In this document: piece by piece, positions 16,901-25,574 of the stretch
Numbering within the stretch: the first letter of the stretch is position 1
Layout of the letters: every line of letters begins with the position of its first letter
Source of the DNA: Tundrisphaera sp051175315
Lineage (GTDB): Bacteria > Planctomycetota > Planctomycetia > Isosphaerales > Isosphaeraceae
Reading direction: 5' to 3'
NCBI RefSeq assembly: GCF_051175315.1
Contig: NZ_CP195100.1
Span: forward strand, 2,604,001 to 2,668,000
Length of the DNA: 64,000 bases
Notes under the pieces: model-generated
What the model saw: the letters and a program-made list of their open reading frames with translations, nothing else
The model's database searches: none
Told to the model about the DNA's origin: nothing
Made by a program: the position numbers and the translations under genes

Positions 16901-19795
16901 TCACTCGTCGACGCGGTGGAGGCGGGCGTCGGCGAGGGGTCGGGGGCCGGGGGTGGCGGTGGCGGAGGTGATCGGGAGCTTCCAGGATTCGATCGGGGTG
17001 CCCTTGAGGTCGAGGCGCGAGATCATGTGGTGGAGGCGGCGGGTCGAGGGGCCGTCGGGGGCGGTCTCGAACAGGTTGCGGAGGAAGTAGGGGGGCAGGG
17101 CCTGGTAGTAGAGCGTGGCGCGGACGATCAGCCGCGACGGGTCGACGTCGGCGGGGAGGTCGATGCGGTAGGCCACCTCGTCGGAGCCGCTGCCGTCGCC
17201 GTAGCGGGGGTCGGCGGCCACGTCCGGGCTGGGGTGGGTGGCCTTGAGGTAGCGGCCGGTCAGGACGGGCTTGGCGCCGGGGCCGTCGGGCTTCCAACCC
17301 CGGGGGAGGAGGCGGTTGTCCTTGGCGACCTCGCACCCGTGGATGAAGCTGGTGGTGAACCGCCCCTTGGCGTCGCGGAGCAGCGACTCGTAGACCTGCG
17401 CCTGGTCGGGCGAGGTGATGACGTCATGGTGCGGCTGGTAGCTCTGATGGCCGTCGGCGGGGGCGGCGGCGAAGGATTCGGACGGGAGCGGGCGGCCGTT
17501 GGCGCCGAGGATCTGGCCCAACCCGTCGGTGCGGCCCGACGACCAGACGATCCGCTCGGGGCCGGTCCGGGGGCCGGCGGCCTGGATCACGGACAATTCC
17601 AGGAAGGCGCGGCGGAAGCCGACGCCCGAGGGGAAGCGGTGGCCCACCTTGTTGCGGACGGTCACCCGGGCGTTCAGCCGGTGCGAGCCCTGCCAGGAGG
17701 CGTCGAGGTCGAGCGAGGCCACGTCGTTGCGGGCGGTCCGGGCCATGTCCTGGACGGCCTGCGCCAGGCCCTCCCTGGAGCCGGTCATGGTGTCGGCCTT
17801 GCGGACGCCGAGGACGTCGTCGAACTGGTCGAACAGGGTCAGGAGGAAGGCGTTGAGCCCGGCGAAGCTGTGGCGGCGGTAGCCTTCCTCGTCGCGGATC
17901 CGGACCCGGAGCTGGTCGCCGGGGGCGAGGTTCTCGGCGTCGGGGTAGGTGGTGTCCTGGATCGTGGCGATGCGCGTTTTGAGCCGGGGGATGGCGATGC
18001 CGTGGGCCTCGTCGGTGACGCCCCGGGGCATGTGGCAATCCTGGCACGACCGGGCACGGGGGTTGGCGGGGTCGACCTCGTTCTCGTACTCGCTGTTGAG
18101 CCACTCCAGGTAGGTGGCCTGCTCGACGTGGTGGTGGAACTTGCGGAACAGGGGGACCGTCTCCGACCGGGTCAGCTCGTCGGGCTTCCATTCCTGCGAG
18201 CCGTCGCCGAATGGGCGGTCGACGTTGGGCAGGGCCACGGTGTGGCAGGTGCCGCACATCTGCGACGACTGGAGGAAGGCCCCGTGCTTCGGCTTCCAGC
18301 CGGTGGCGTGCTCCATCGCGTAGGGGGCGATGGCGTCGTCGCGGTAGGGGCCGAAGAGGTCGCCCTTGGGGCCGAGGTGGAAGTTGCCGGTGGTCGAGGT
18401 TTCCAGGAAGTGCTGGATCGGCGAGCGGCTGTCGTCTGCGGCCTGGGGGCGGGGCTGCATCCGGTGGCAGACCATGCAGCCGACGCCGTCGCGGGCCAGG
18501 GCCCCGTACCTGGCGTGGGGCCCCTCGACGCCGTGGGCGAGGTCGAGCGAGAACCGGTCGGGCCGGCCGGCGTGGTCGATCTGGTGCTGGCGCTGGCCCA
18601 TCGCGCCGTGGCAGCGGAGGCAGGTGTCGGCCAGGGTCGATTCGAGCTCGGCGGCGAGCTTCGGGTCGGCGCGGAACTCCTTGCGGATCGTGGCGACCTC
18701 GCTCTCGACCTGCGCCAGGAAGACCGGGTCGCGTCCGGCGAGGCCCATCGGCGTCCAGCGCCACTCTCCGTGCGGCGAGACGTCGCGGCCGGGCCCGCCG
18801 AACTCCGCCTTCGCGTCGAACGGGACGTACATCGACGGACCGAACGGGGCGACCAGCCCGGCATGGCAGCTCATGCACTGGTTGGACGTGACGAACTCGC
18901 GCGACGGGTCGCGGGTCGTCACCGCCCAGTCGTGCGTGACCGGCGGCAGGAGCTTGATCGCGGCGAGTTCCGTCTTCGGGATCGTGGTGTACGAGAGGAG
19001 GAACCGGGGGTCGGGCTCGCGGCAGGGGCGGTCGGCGGTGCCGGTGCGGGGGCACTGGGGATGGGATTCGCTCGTTGTTTCGGCGACGGCCGCTTTGGGC
19101 TTCGGCTCGCGCCAGGAATCATCGACGCGGAACCGGATCGGCTCGCCCGGATAGCCGGCGACGTTCCGCAACGAGACGAAGGTGAACTCGTTGGCCTTGC
19201 TGGATGCGGCCTCGCCGGGGGTTTGCGGGGCGGCGTGGCAGCGGACGCAGTACTGGCCGAACCCGGAGATCGGCTCGGGGAAGGGGTCGCGGTGGTTGTC
19301 GACGACCTTCTGGCCCTTGCCGGGGTTGCTCCAGAACCAGCCGTCTTGCGAGCCCGACGCATCCTTGACCATCACGGTCCAGGCTTCCAGCGACTCGCGG
19401 AGTTCCGCCTCGGTCTTGCCGTCGTGGCGGGCGGCCGGGGCGGCATACTGCTCCTTGATGATCATCTCGCCGTCGGGGATCGCGCCGGCCCGGCCGTTCT
19501 CCAGCCAGCGGATCACGCCCGGGGAATAGAAGACCCGCACGGCCGGGTGGGTGCCGTAGTACTTGCCGTCGATGTACGGCCCGGTGTCGCGCACGCCCTT
19601 GTCGCGGACCCAGCCCAGCGCCTCGTACTGGCGATCGTTGAGGAACGGGAACAGCTTCGCCTCGAACTCGGCGACCGGCATCGAGCCGGGCAGGGGGAGG
19701 CCGCTGGGGCGCCCCGCGTCGGCCGCCGGGGCGGTCCCGCAACAGGCGACCAGCATCAGGATTGCACACGCTCGCATTCGGATCGTCCCGTCCAT
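16901..19795 (-). CDS. Six-haem c-type cytochrome with P460-like N-terminus
   Basis: This 964-residue exported protein has a signal peptide at residues 1-25. The segment at about 90-190 resembles cytochrome P460, ending in the first haem site CVRCH at 183-187. Five more CxxCH motifs follow: CMSCH 307-311, CLRCH 392-396, CMVCH 440-444, CGTCH 514-518 and CQDCH 584-588. A C-terminal beta-rich region (about 640-960) includes NKVGHRFPSG, like the terminal domain of planctomycete multihaem proteins. Periplasmic electron transfer is expected; P460 domains oxidise hydroxylamine-type substrates in nitrifiers, but the substrate here is not known. Its start is 25 bp after the stop of the Popeye-like gene, so the two form an operon. 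Confidence 0.85.
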   Translation of the reverse strand: MDGTIRMRACAILMLVACCGTAPAADAGRPSGLPLPGSMPVAEFEAKLFPFLNDRQYEALGWVRDKGVRDTGPYIDGKYYGTHPAVRVFYSPGVIRWLENGRAGAIPDGEMIIKEQYAAPAARHDGKTEAELRESLEAWTVMVKDASGSQDGWFWSNPGKGQKVVDNHRDPFPEPISGFGQYCVRCHAAPQTPGEAASSKANEFTFVSLRNVAGYPGEPIRFRVDDSWREPKPKAAVAETTSESHPQCPRTGTADRPCREPDPRFLLSYTTIPKTELAAIKLLPPVTHDWAVTTRDPSREFVTSNQCMSCHAGLVAPFGPSMYVPFDAKAEFGGPGRDVSPHGEWRWTPMGLAGRDPVFLAQVESEVATIRKEFRADPKLAAELESTLADTCLRCHGAMGQRQHQIDHAGRPDRFSLDLAHGVEGPHARYGALARDGVGCMVCHRMQPRPQAADDSRSPIQHFLETSTTGNFHLGPKGDLFGPYRDDAIAPYAMEHATGWKPKHGAFLQSSQMCGTCHTVALPNVDRPFGDGSQEWKPDELTRSETVPLFRKFHHHVEQATYLEWLNSEYENEVDPANPRARSCQDCHMPRGVTDEAHGIAIPRLKTRIATIQDTTYPDAENLAPGDQLRVRIRDEEGYRRHSFAGLNAFLLTLFDQFDDVLGVRKADTMTGSREGLAQAVQDMARTARNDVASLDLDASWQGSHRLNARVTVRNKVGHRFPSGVGFRRAFLELSVIQAAGPRTGPERIVWSSGRTDGLGQILGANGRPLPSESFAAAPADGHQSYQPHHDVITSPDQAQVYESLLRDAKGRFTTSFIHGCEVAKDNRLLPRGWKPDGPGAKPVLTGRYLKATHPSPDVAADPRYGDGSGSDEVAYRIDLPADVDPSRLIVRATLYYQALPPYFLRNLFETAPDGPSTRRLHHMISRLDLKGTPIESWKLPITSATATPGPRPLADARLHRVDE

Positions 19796-19820
19796 GACGC
19801 CGGTCTCCCTGGGGTCGATC

Positions 19821-20378
19821 TCAGCGGATCGCCGAATCCTGCACGTTTTCGAGCGCGTACCAGAGCGGCTCGCGCCCGGGGGCGCGATGGGCCCGCGACG
19901 GCTTCCTCCGCTTGAGGAACCGCCAGAACCGCCGGGTGACGAGGTTGAAGATCTCGTCGCGGGTCAGGTGGCTGAAGGCGAGGTCGCGGAGCACCCGCTC
20001 GTCGCTGTCCAGCGGCTGGTGGCTGGCCGCCTGCACGTCGTCGAGCCGCCCCGCCCCGCGCGTCGAGGCGCAGGTCAGCAGGGTCAGCAGCTCCTCGCGC
20101 GACAGGGCGCGGAAGTTCGCCTCGCCCACCCGGGCCTGCTCGCGGGTCAGCCGCATCCGCCGCCGATCCATCAGCAACCGATGGATCTGATAGGCGTTGA
20201 TCGCCAGGAAGACGAGGTGCCAGGCGGTCGGCCCGTACATCGGCGTCTTCTGACAGCTGAAGAACACCACGCCCAGCAGCAGCCCGACGCACGTCAGCGC
20301 CCGGAGCATGAGCATGTCCCGCCCCACGAACGAGGCGAGGTAGAACAGGTTGGCGACGTGGATGCACAGCTCGACCAC
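19821..20378 (-). CDS. Popeye-like membrane protein
   Basis: This protein of about 185 residues opens with two or three hydrophobic segments (VVELCIHVANLFYLASF, LMLRALTCVGLLLGVVFF) followed by KTPMYGPTAWHLVFLAINAYQIHRLL, closely matching the transmembrane part of the Popeye (POPDC) family, known mainly from animals and with bacterial homologues. The C-terminal half is helical, with REELLTLL and DEIFNLVTRRFW, and no complete cyclic-nucleotide-binding domain is visible. The start is a GTG at 20378 with a GGGAGCGGGGG ribosome site; a TTG at 20432 would add 18 residues. It lies upstream of the multihaem cytochrome gene in the same operon. Confidence 0.65.
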   Translation of the reverse strand: MVELCIHVANLFYLASFVGRDMLMLRALTCVGLLLGVVFFSCQKTPMYGPTAWHLVFLAINAYQIHRLLMDRRRMRLTREQARVGEANFRALSREELLTLLTCASTRGAGRLDDVQAASHQPLDSDERVLRDLAFSHLTRDEIFNLVTRRFWRFLKRRKPSRAHRAPGREPLWYALENVQDSAIR

Positions 20379-20615
20379 GACGTGACCCCCGCTCCCGATC
20401 CCGAGGCGTTCCCTCCCCTGTCCTTCGACCAATCTAGAACGCCGGGATCAGCCCCGACGGGGCAGAACGGAGGGACCTCGACGGCCCATTCGTCGCAATC
20501 GGGAGGATTGATGCGATCGTCGTCATCCGGATTTCCGGACCCGGGGCGAACCGGGCCGCCGAAGGCCGTGTCCCTGCTGATCGTCGCGGATCCGACGCTC
20601 CCGAAGGAGGTTCCT

Positions 20616-20693
20616 ATGCTCATCCAACGCCGCCCAATTGTTCCGCGCCGAACAGCCCAGATGCTTCGATGCGTCGCCCGGCCGGCCCCCTGA
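20616..20693 (+). CDS. Candidate 25-residue peptide with strong ribosome site
   Basis: An AAGGAGGT Shine-Dalgarno, an almost full match to the 16S tail, lies 5 nt before an ATG that opens 25 codons encoding a basic peptide, MLIQRRPIVPRRTAQMLRCV followed by ARPAP. It sits in a 418-bp gap (20379-20796) that otherwise shows nothing recognisable, upstream of the PcfJ-like gene. It could be a leader peptide or a chance match. No homologue was recognised. Confidence 0.28.
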   Translation: MLIQRRPIVPRRTAQMLRCVARPAP

Positions 20694-20796
20694 AGGGGTG
20701 ATCCGCACCCCGGCGGGGCCGCCCGACCATGACCGGCGACGCGGCGCGTCGTCCTTCATCGCGTTGCGCACCCACGGCCCCGCCGGGAGATCCCCC

Positions 20797-22026
20797 ATGT
20801 CCCTGCCCCATGCTCGCAGAGAGTTCGCGAAATCGCTGATTGATCGGTCGATCCGATCCGCCCTGGCCGCGTCGGTCGCGGGCAAGCCGCGTCGGGCGTT
20901 CGCCGACCTGCTGTGGCGGGTCCAGTCCCGGTCCGCCCTGCTGAGGCCGGCGTGCCACGTCGGGCAGGCGGACGCCGCCCCGTTCGAAGGGATCCTCAAC
21001 GGCCTGCTCGCTCTCAGCGAGGAGCGGCGCTCCTGGGTGCGGCCGATCGACGCGTGGGAGCCGGTCGGCGTGGGGCCCTTGCCCCTGTTCTCGTCGCTGG
21101 CCCATCACCTGTTTGCCGAGTACCCGGTCCCGCCGGTCCTCCTGTCGGCCTGGACCGGCGGGACGGGCTATCCCGCCAAGCGGCGGCAGGGCTGGTTCCG
21201 CCACGTCGGGCGGGGCGGGAGCCTCCGCACGGCGCGTTTCCCGATCCACCTGACGAAGCGGATGGCCCACGAGTTCGCCCACGCCCCGGCCACGTTCCCG
21301 ATCGAGTTCGCCCTCCGCTGGGCGCAGGTCCGGGGGCTGGGCGGGTCCGACCGGCTGGCCCGGGCCATCGCCGCATCGCGATTGGGGGTCGACCTGCGGA
21401 ACGAGGATTTCTGGCTCCCCGTGATCCACCTGTTCCTGAACACGCCCCGGCTGGCGTTGGAGGAGGTGGGGGCGATCATCGACTACCTCCACGACCGGAA
21501 GTTCCGGTATCGGCCGGCGATCATCGGCGAGGGGACCGAGATCGAGCTGGACCCGCCCGAGCCCGACCTGTCGATCAAGGGACGCACCGTCGCGTCGCTG
21601 ATGCGGCGGGTGGTCGCCTGGCGGGCGGAAGCCCGGCCGGCCCGGCCCGAGAAGATCCTGATCCGCTGGGAGGGGCTGGGCCTCCATCCCTATCACCGCG
21701 ACGACGGGGCGGGGGGCGCCTGGACGATCCGCGAGCTGCTGGACAGCGATGCGTTGGCCGCGGAGGGGGAGGCGATGCACCACTGCGTCGCCACCTACAC
21801 CGCGATCTGCTCCAAACGACGGTCGTCGATCTGGTCGCTGGGCGTGGAGCGTCCCGACGGCCGCGACCGCCTCATGACCATCGAGGTCGACCCGGCGACG
21901 AGGCAGGTCATCCAGGCGAAGCGGAAGTGCAACCGGGAGCCCGACGCCGCCTGCCTGGCGATCCTCCGCGACTGGGCCGGCCGTGAGGGGCTGAACCTGG
22001 ACGCCCTCGACGATGGCGAGGCCTGA
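20797..22026 (+). CDS. PcfJ-like protein
   Basis: This 409-residue protein ends with the PcfJ-like domain: AMHHCVATYTAICSKRRSSI at about residues 328-347, followed by LMTIEVDPATRQVIQAKRK and an ending CNREPDAACLAILRDW. PcfJ was named from the Enterococcus conjugative plasmid pCF10; chromosomal homologues occur widely and have no assigned reaction. The conserved MHHCV and IQAKRKCN motifs suggest a nucleic-acid-associated role (inference). The ATG at 20797 has a GGGAGA ribosome site 5 nt upstream. No conjugation genes are nearby, so a plasmid role is not supported here. Confidence 0.75.
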   Translation: MSLPHARREFAKSLIDRSIRSALAASVAGKPRRAFADLLWRVQSRSALLRPACHVGQADAAPFEGILNGLLALSEERRSWVRPIDAWEPVGVGPLPLFSSLAHHLFAEYPVPPVLLSAWTGGTGYPAKRRQGWFRHVGRGGSLRTARFPIHLTKRMAHEFAHAPATFPIEFALRWAQVRGLGGSDRLARAIAASRLGVDLRNEDFWLPVIHLFLNTPRLALEEVGAIIDYLHDRKFRYRPAIIGEGTEIELDPPEPDLSIKGRTVASLMRRVVAWRAEARPARPEKILIRWEGLGLHPYHRDDGAGGAWTIRELLDSDALAAEGEAMHHCVATYTAICSKRRSSIWSLGVERPDGRDRLMTIEVDPATRQVIQAKRKCNREPDAACLAILRDWAGREGLNLDALDDGEA

Positions 22027-22035
22027 TCGGCCGTC

Positions 22036-22066
22036 GGATCGGGGGGAGGAGTCCACGCCCCGATCC
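22036..22066. terminator. Bidirectional hairpin between convergent genes
   Basis: GGATCGGGG (22036-22044) pairs perfectly with CCCCGATCC (22058-22066) across a 13-nt loop. It lies in the 54-bp gap between the converging PcfJ-like and TPR genes. There is no T-run, so termination is inferred from position. Confidence 0.5.
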
Positions 22067-22080
22067 CCCCGGCCGGGCGG

Positions 22081-23484
22081 TCAGTCCTCGGGCTCTTCCT
22101 TCTTGGACAGGTTGCGGAGCCGCTCGGCGACATCCTTGTACGAGTAGTCGTTGGCGGCGACCTCGTTGAAGTGCTCTTCCGCGATCGCCAGGTTGCCCTG
22201 GGCCTGCGCGAGGCAGCCGAGGTTGTAGTGCAACTCGTTGATCGTGGGGATGTCTTCGACGGCGGCCAGCCGGAGCGCCTCCTGGAGGTTGCGTTCGGCG
22301 AGCCGCAGCGAGCCGTTGGCCTGGAACGACAGCCCCGCCTGGAGCAAGGCGTGGACCTTCAGCTCCGGGCTGTTGCGGGCCTGCTGGAACTCGGCGATCG
22401 CCTCGTCGTGGCGCCCGCCCCTGGCCAGGAGCTTGCCCAGCTCGAACCGGAGGTTGGCGTCGTCGGCCTGGAGTCCGATCTTGCGCTTCAGCTCCTTGAC
22501 CTCGTAGTTGTAGAGGGCGGTCTGGAACTGTTCGAGCTTCTCCTTCTTGTCGGAGTCGGTCGGGTCCTTGGCGACCTTCTGGGTCATCACCTCGACGGCG
22601 TGCCTCAGGCGTGCGATCTGGACCTCGGCGTACGCCGATCGGATATAAGGATTGTCGGGGACCGCCTTGAGCCCGCGGGCCAGGATCTTCTCCGCATCTT
22701 CGAGCCGATTCTCGTTGCGGTAGTCCTCGGCGAGCGAGAGGTAGGAGCCGATCCGCTCGGGGTTCTCCTGGATCTCGGCGAGGTAGCGCTGCTCGGGGGT
22801 GACGGAGTTGCGGCGGATCTCGTCGGGGTCGGGCGGGGCGTCCTTCTCCGGGCCGGAGACGGCGGCGTGCTTGCCCAGCGACTGGTCGAGCCCCGAGCGT
22901 TGGATCGCGGCGCGGGCCGTGATGTCGTTGATCCGGCGCCGGGCGTCCTCGTCGTGGGGCAGGATGGCCTTGACCTTCTCCCAGCAGATGATCGCCTTCT
23001 TCCAGTCCTCGGCCAGCTCCTCGATGTGGGCGGCGAACCGGAGGAACTTGTGATCCTTCTCCCCCTGGGCGAAGACCGACTCGACGAAGTACTGGGCGAC
23101 CTTCTTGAGGCCGAGGTTCTCGGCCGCCTCGGCGGCGTCCATCGCGATCGAGGTGTCCCACGGGCTGGCCAGGAACGCCTCCTCGCACAGCTCGATCGCC
23201 TCGGCCCACTTCCCCTTCTTCTTGAGCGAGCCGATCTTCATCTTGGTCGTCTGGAGCGACAGGCCGACCATCCGCCCGACCTTGCTCGGGTCGTTGTTGA
23301 ACTTCTTGCGGGCGACCCCACGCAGCGACTGGCGGTAGGGCAGCTCCTCCGGGTCGAGCTTGCACGCATCCCGGTACATCTGGGCCGCGTACTCGTAGTT
23401 CCCCTTCGTGGCGGCGTCGTTGCCGCGCTGGAAGAGGTCCCTGGCCTGCTTCTTACGAGCGGTTGAATCCGGCCCCGTGGACAT
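22081..23484 (-). CDS. TPR repeat protein
   Basis: This soluble protein of 467 residues is made largely of tetratricopeptide-like helices: RDLFQRGNDAATKGNYEYAA and MYRDACKLDPEE near the N-terminus, WAEAIELCEEAF, EKILARGLKAVPDNPY, and a C-terminal set ALLQAGLSFQANGSLRLAE / LGCLAQAQGNLAIAEEHFN. No signal peptide is present. The start is the ATG at 23484; frames extending upstream run through its promoter. It is transcribed divergently from the suf regulator. TPR proteins act as assembly scaffolds; the partner is unknown. Confidence 0.85.
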   Translation of the reverse strand: MSTGPDSTARKKQARDLFQRGNDAATKGNYEYAAQMYRDACKLDPEELPYRQSLRGVARKKFNNDPSKVGRMVGLSLQTTKMKIGSLKKKGKWAEAIELCEEAFLASPWDTSIAMDAAEAAENLGLKKVAQYFVESVFAQGEKDHKFLRFAAHIEELAEDWKKAIICWEKVKAILPHDEDARRRINDITARAAIQRSGLDQSLGKHAAVSGPEKDAPPDPDEIRRNSVTPEQRYLAEIQENPERIGSYLSLAEDYRNENRLEDAEKILARGLKAVPDNPYIRSAYAEVQIARLRHAVEVMTQKVAKDPTDSDKKEKLEQFQTALYNYEVKELKRKIGLQADDANLRFELGKLLARGGRHDEAIAEFQQARNSPELKVHALLQAGLSFQANGSLRLAERNLQEALRLAAVEDIPTINELHYNLGCLAQAQGNLAIAEEHFNEVAANDYSYKDVAERLRNLSKKEEPED

Positions 23485-23594
23485 CGGTACGAACCCCTTC
23501 CGATCCCGAGGGGGGTCCCCCGGGAGCAAGCACGACCGGTGGGCGGGATGCCCCTCGGTTTCCCGCCCGCAAGCCTCATCGACCTTTCCCGTCC

Positions 23595-23622
23595 AGACTA
23601 ACAGAAACGGTCGGTCCGTCAA
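23595..23622 (-). promoter_or_regulatory. Promoter of the TPR gene
   Basis: Read on the minus strand, TTGACG (23617-23622) and TAGTCT (23595-23600) are separated by 16 bp. The position suits transcription of the TPR gene with a leader of about 105 nt. Confidence 0.45.
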
Positions 23623-23685
23623 CCGGCCGCAACAGATGGCGGGTGAAGGGGGGATGGATGGGCGAAGGGCGGGGCCATCCCGGGT

Positions 23686-23709
23686 TTTTCGCAACGAATC
23701 TTGCGAAAA
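23686..23709. promoter_or_regulatory. 24-bp palindrome, candidate operator of the suf regulator
   Basis: TTTTCGCAA (23686-23694) and TTGCGAAAA (23701-23709) form a perfect 9-bp inverted repeat with a 6-bp spacer. It is A/T-rich against a GC-rich background and lies between the divergent TPR promoter and the promoter of the SufR-like gene, 24 bp upstream of the latter's -35. The core CAA-N6-TTG is reminiscent of, but not identical to, the CAAC-N6-GTTG operator described for cyanobacterial SufR. Binding by the adjacent regulator is inference. Confidence 0.5.
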
Positions 23710-23733
23710 TTGGTCGGGCGGGGGCCCGCTTCA

Positions 23734-23762
23734 TGGACGATCGCCGTCGGATCCCCTACAAT
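23734..23762 (+). promoter_or_regulatory. Promoter of the suf locus
   Basis: TGGACG (23734-23739), a 17-bp spacer and TACAAT (23757-23762) give a good sigma-70-type promoter, with a leader of about 80 nt to the SufR-like start codon. No other strong promoter was seen before sufC, so it may serve the whole locus. Confidence 0.5.
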
Positions 23763-23848
23763 GGGCCCGTGTGGTCGCGGATCGGGTCGGGACGGATCGG
23801 CCTCGCGGACCTGGGTCCGCCGGGCGGCGAGGCGGGGGGATTGACGCG

Positions 23849-24508
23849 ATGTCCGACACCTCCGACCGCAGGCTCCTGGACCTGATCCGCCGCCAGGGCC
23901 CCCTGACCGTCGCGGCGATGGCCGAGCACCTCGGCGTCACGCCGACGGCGATCCGCAACCGCCTGACCCGGCTGGTCGCCTCGGGCCTGGTCGAGCGCCG
24001 GGCCGAGCCCGGCGGCCGCGGCCGTCCGAAGCACACCTACCGCGCCAGCGAGGCGGCCCAGCAGGCGCTGGGGCAGAACTATGCCGACCTGGCCGTGGCG
24101 CTCTGGGAAGAGTTGATGCGGGACATCGAAGACCCCAAGCTCCGCCGCTTCCTGTTCGGCCGCGTCACCGATCGGCTCGCCGATCTTTATGGGTCGCAGG
24201 TCCAGGGGGAGGCGTGGCAGGGCCGGATGGTCCAGCTCGGCGAGCTGCTGCACGGCCGCGGGATCGAGGCCGAGGTGGCCGACGAGGGCGGGCTGTCGCC
24301 GGTCCTCCGCCAGCACTCGTGCCCCTACCATGCCCTGGCCGAGCTCGACCGCACGATCTGCGCCCTGGAACGCAAGATGTTTGAAAAGGTCCTCGGCCAC
24401 GGCCTCCGGCTGAGTCAGTGCCGCCTGGATGGCCACCGCTCCTGCGACTTCGAGGCCAAGCCCCTGGCGGGCCCGTCCCCGACGTCCAACCCGACCTCGG
24501 CCGCCTAG
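23849..24508 (+). CDS. SufR-like iron-sulfur transcriptional regulator
   Basis: This 219-residue DeoR/ArsR-type regulator has an N-terminal winged helix: LLDLIRRQGPLTVAAMAEHL and GVTPTAIRNRLTRLVASGLV (residues about 8-47), then RGRPKHTY. The C-terminal half holds four Cys in the SufR-type arrangement (C-P-Y-H, then C after 12 residues, then C after 19, then C after 7) suited to an Fe-S cluster. In cyanobacteria SufR represses suf when its cluster is present. The gene sits 103 bp before sufC in the same direction. The ATG at 23849 follows a GGGGGGA ribosome site. Confidence 0.85.
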   Translation: MSDTSDRRLLDLIRRQGPLTVAAMAEHLGVTPTAIRNRLTRLVASGLVERRAEPGGRGRPKHTYRASEAAQQALGQNYADLAVALWEELMRDIEDPKLRRFLFGRVTDRLADLYGSQVQGEAWQGRMVQLGELLHGRGIEAEVADEGGLSPVLRQHSCPYHALAELDRTICALERKMFEKVLGHGLRLSQCRLDGHRSCDFEAKPLAGPSPTSNPTSAA

Positions 24509-24611
24509 CCCGGCCCACCGATCAATCGTTTCCCCTGGTTTCCGAGCCTCGCGCCGGTCCGTCTCGGCGAGCCTCACGCATCCCTTCCGCTGGAGTGAAC
24601 GGGCGAGATCC

Positions 24612-25433
24612 ATGAGCAAGGTCCTGAAGATCGAGAATCTGCGGGTGGGCATCGCGGGCAAGGAGATCCTCAAGGGGGTCAACCTCACGATCCGCGAGGG
24701 GGAAGTCCACGCCCTGATGGGCCCCAACGGGTCGGGCAAGAGCACCCTGAGCTACGCCCTGGCCGGCCATCCGAATTACGAGATCCTGGGCGGCACCGCC
24801 ACCCTGGACGGGCAGGACATTCTGGAGATGGAAGCCGACGAGCGGGCCAAGGCGGGCCTGTTCCTCGCCTTCCAGTATCCGACGGTGATCCCCGGCGTCA
24901 CGGTGGCCAACTTCCTCCGCCACGCCGTCTCCAACGTCCGCAACCCCGACCGCAAGGAAGGGGAAGACCTGATCTCGATGCGCGACTTCCGCAAGGAGAT
25001 CCGCAAGGAGATGGACGACCTGGGCATGGACCCGGATTTCGCCCGCCGCTACCTCAACGAAGGGTTCTCCGGCGGCGAGAAGAAGCGGGCCGAGGTGCTC
25101 CAGCTGGCCATGCTCCGGCCGTCGTTCGCGATCCTCGACGAGACCGATAGCGGCCTGGACATCGACGCCGTCCGCGTCGTCTCCGAGGGCGTGAACCGGG
25201 TCGCCCAGCGGATCGGCACCGGCGTGCTGGTCATCACCCACTACGAGCGCATCCTCACCTACATCAAGCCCCAGTTCGTCCACATCCTCTTCGGCGGCAA
25301 GATCGTCGAGGACGGCGGCCCCGAGCTGGTCACCCGGCTGGAGGCCGAGGGCTACGACTGGATCCGCGAGAAGTACCCCGAGGCCGCCCGCGAGGAAGAG
25401 GCCCTGGAAGAGGCCAACCCGAGCCACTCCTGA
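24612..25433 (+). CDS. sufC: SufC, Fe-S assembly ATPase
   Basis: SufC is the ABC-type ATPase of the SufBCD scaffold complex that builds Fe-S clusters in the cytoplasm. The 273 residues contain Walker A GPNGSGKST (about 37-45), the signature SGGEKKR (about 153-159), Walker B FAILDETDSGLD (about 173-184), and the H-loop VITHYERIL. The ATG at 24612 begins the family-like MSKVLKIENL. The C-terminus carries an acidic tail (EAAREEEALEEA) somewhat longer than in Escherichia coli SufC. It is followed 141 bp later by sufB. Confidence 0.96.
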   Translation: MSKVLKIENLRVGIAGKEILKGVNLTIREGEVHALMGPNGSGKSTLSYALAGHPNYEILGGTATLDGQDILEMEADERAKAGLFLAFQYPTVIPGVTVANFLRHAVSNVRNPDRKEGEDLISMRDFRKEIRKEMDDLGMDPDFARRYLNEGFSGGEKKRAEVLQLAMLRPSFAILDETDSGLDIDAVRVVSEGVNRVAQRIGTGVLVITHYERILTYIKPQFVHILFGGKIVEDGGPELVTRLEAEGYDWIREKYPEAAREEEALEEANPSHS

Positions 25434-25574
25434 TCGGGGCGGTCGCCGGGCCATCCGGCATGGAATTCCCCATCGAGGGCGATCGTCCGCCGCGGGTGAA
25501 CGATCCCGGCCCTGCGTCATCCGTCCTCCGCGACACGACCCGACCCTCGATTCATCGATAAAGGCAGGCATGAC

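Noticed and set aside
20797..22026. Conjugative element suggested by a PcfJ-like gene
   Set aside because: No relaxase, coupling protein or type IV secretion genes flank it; PcfJ-like genes occur widely on chromosomes.
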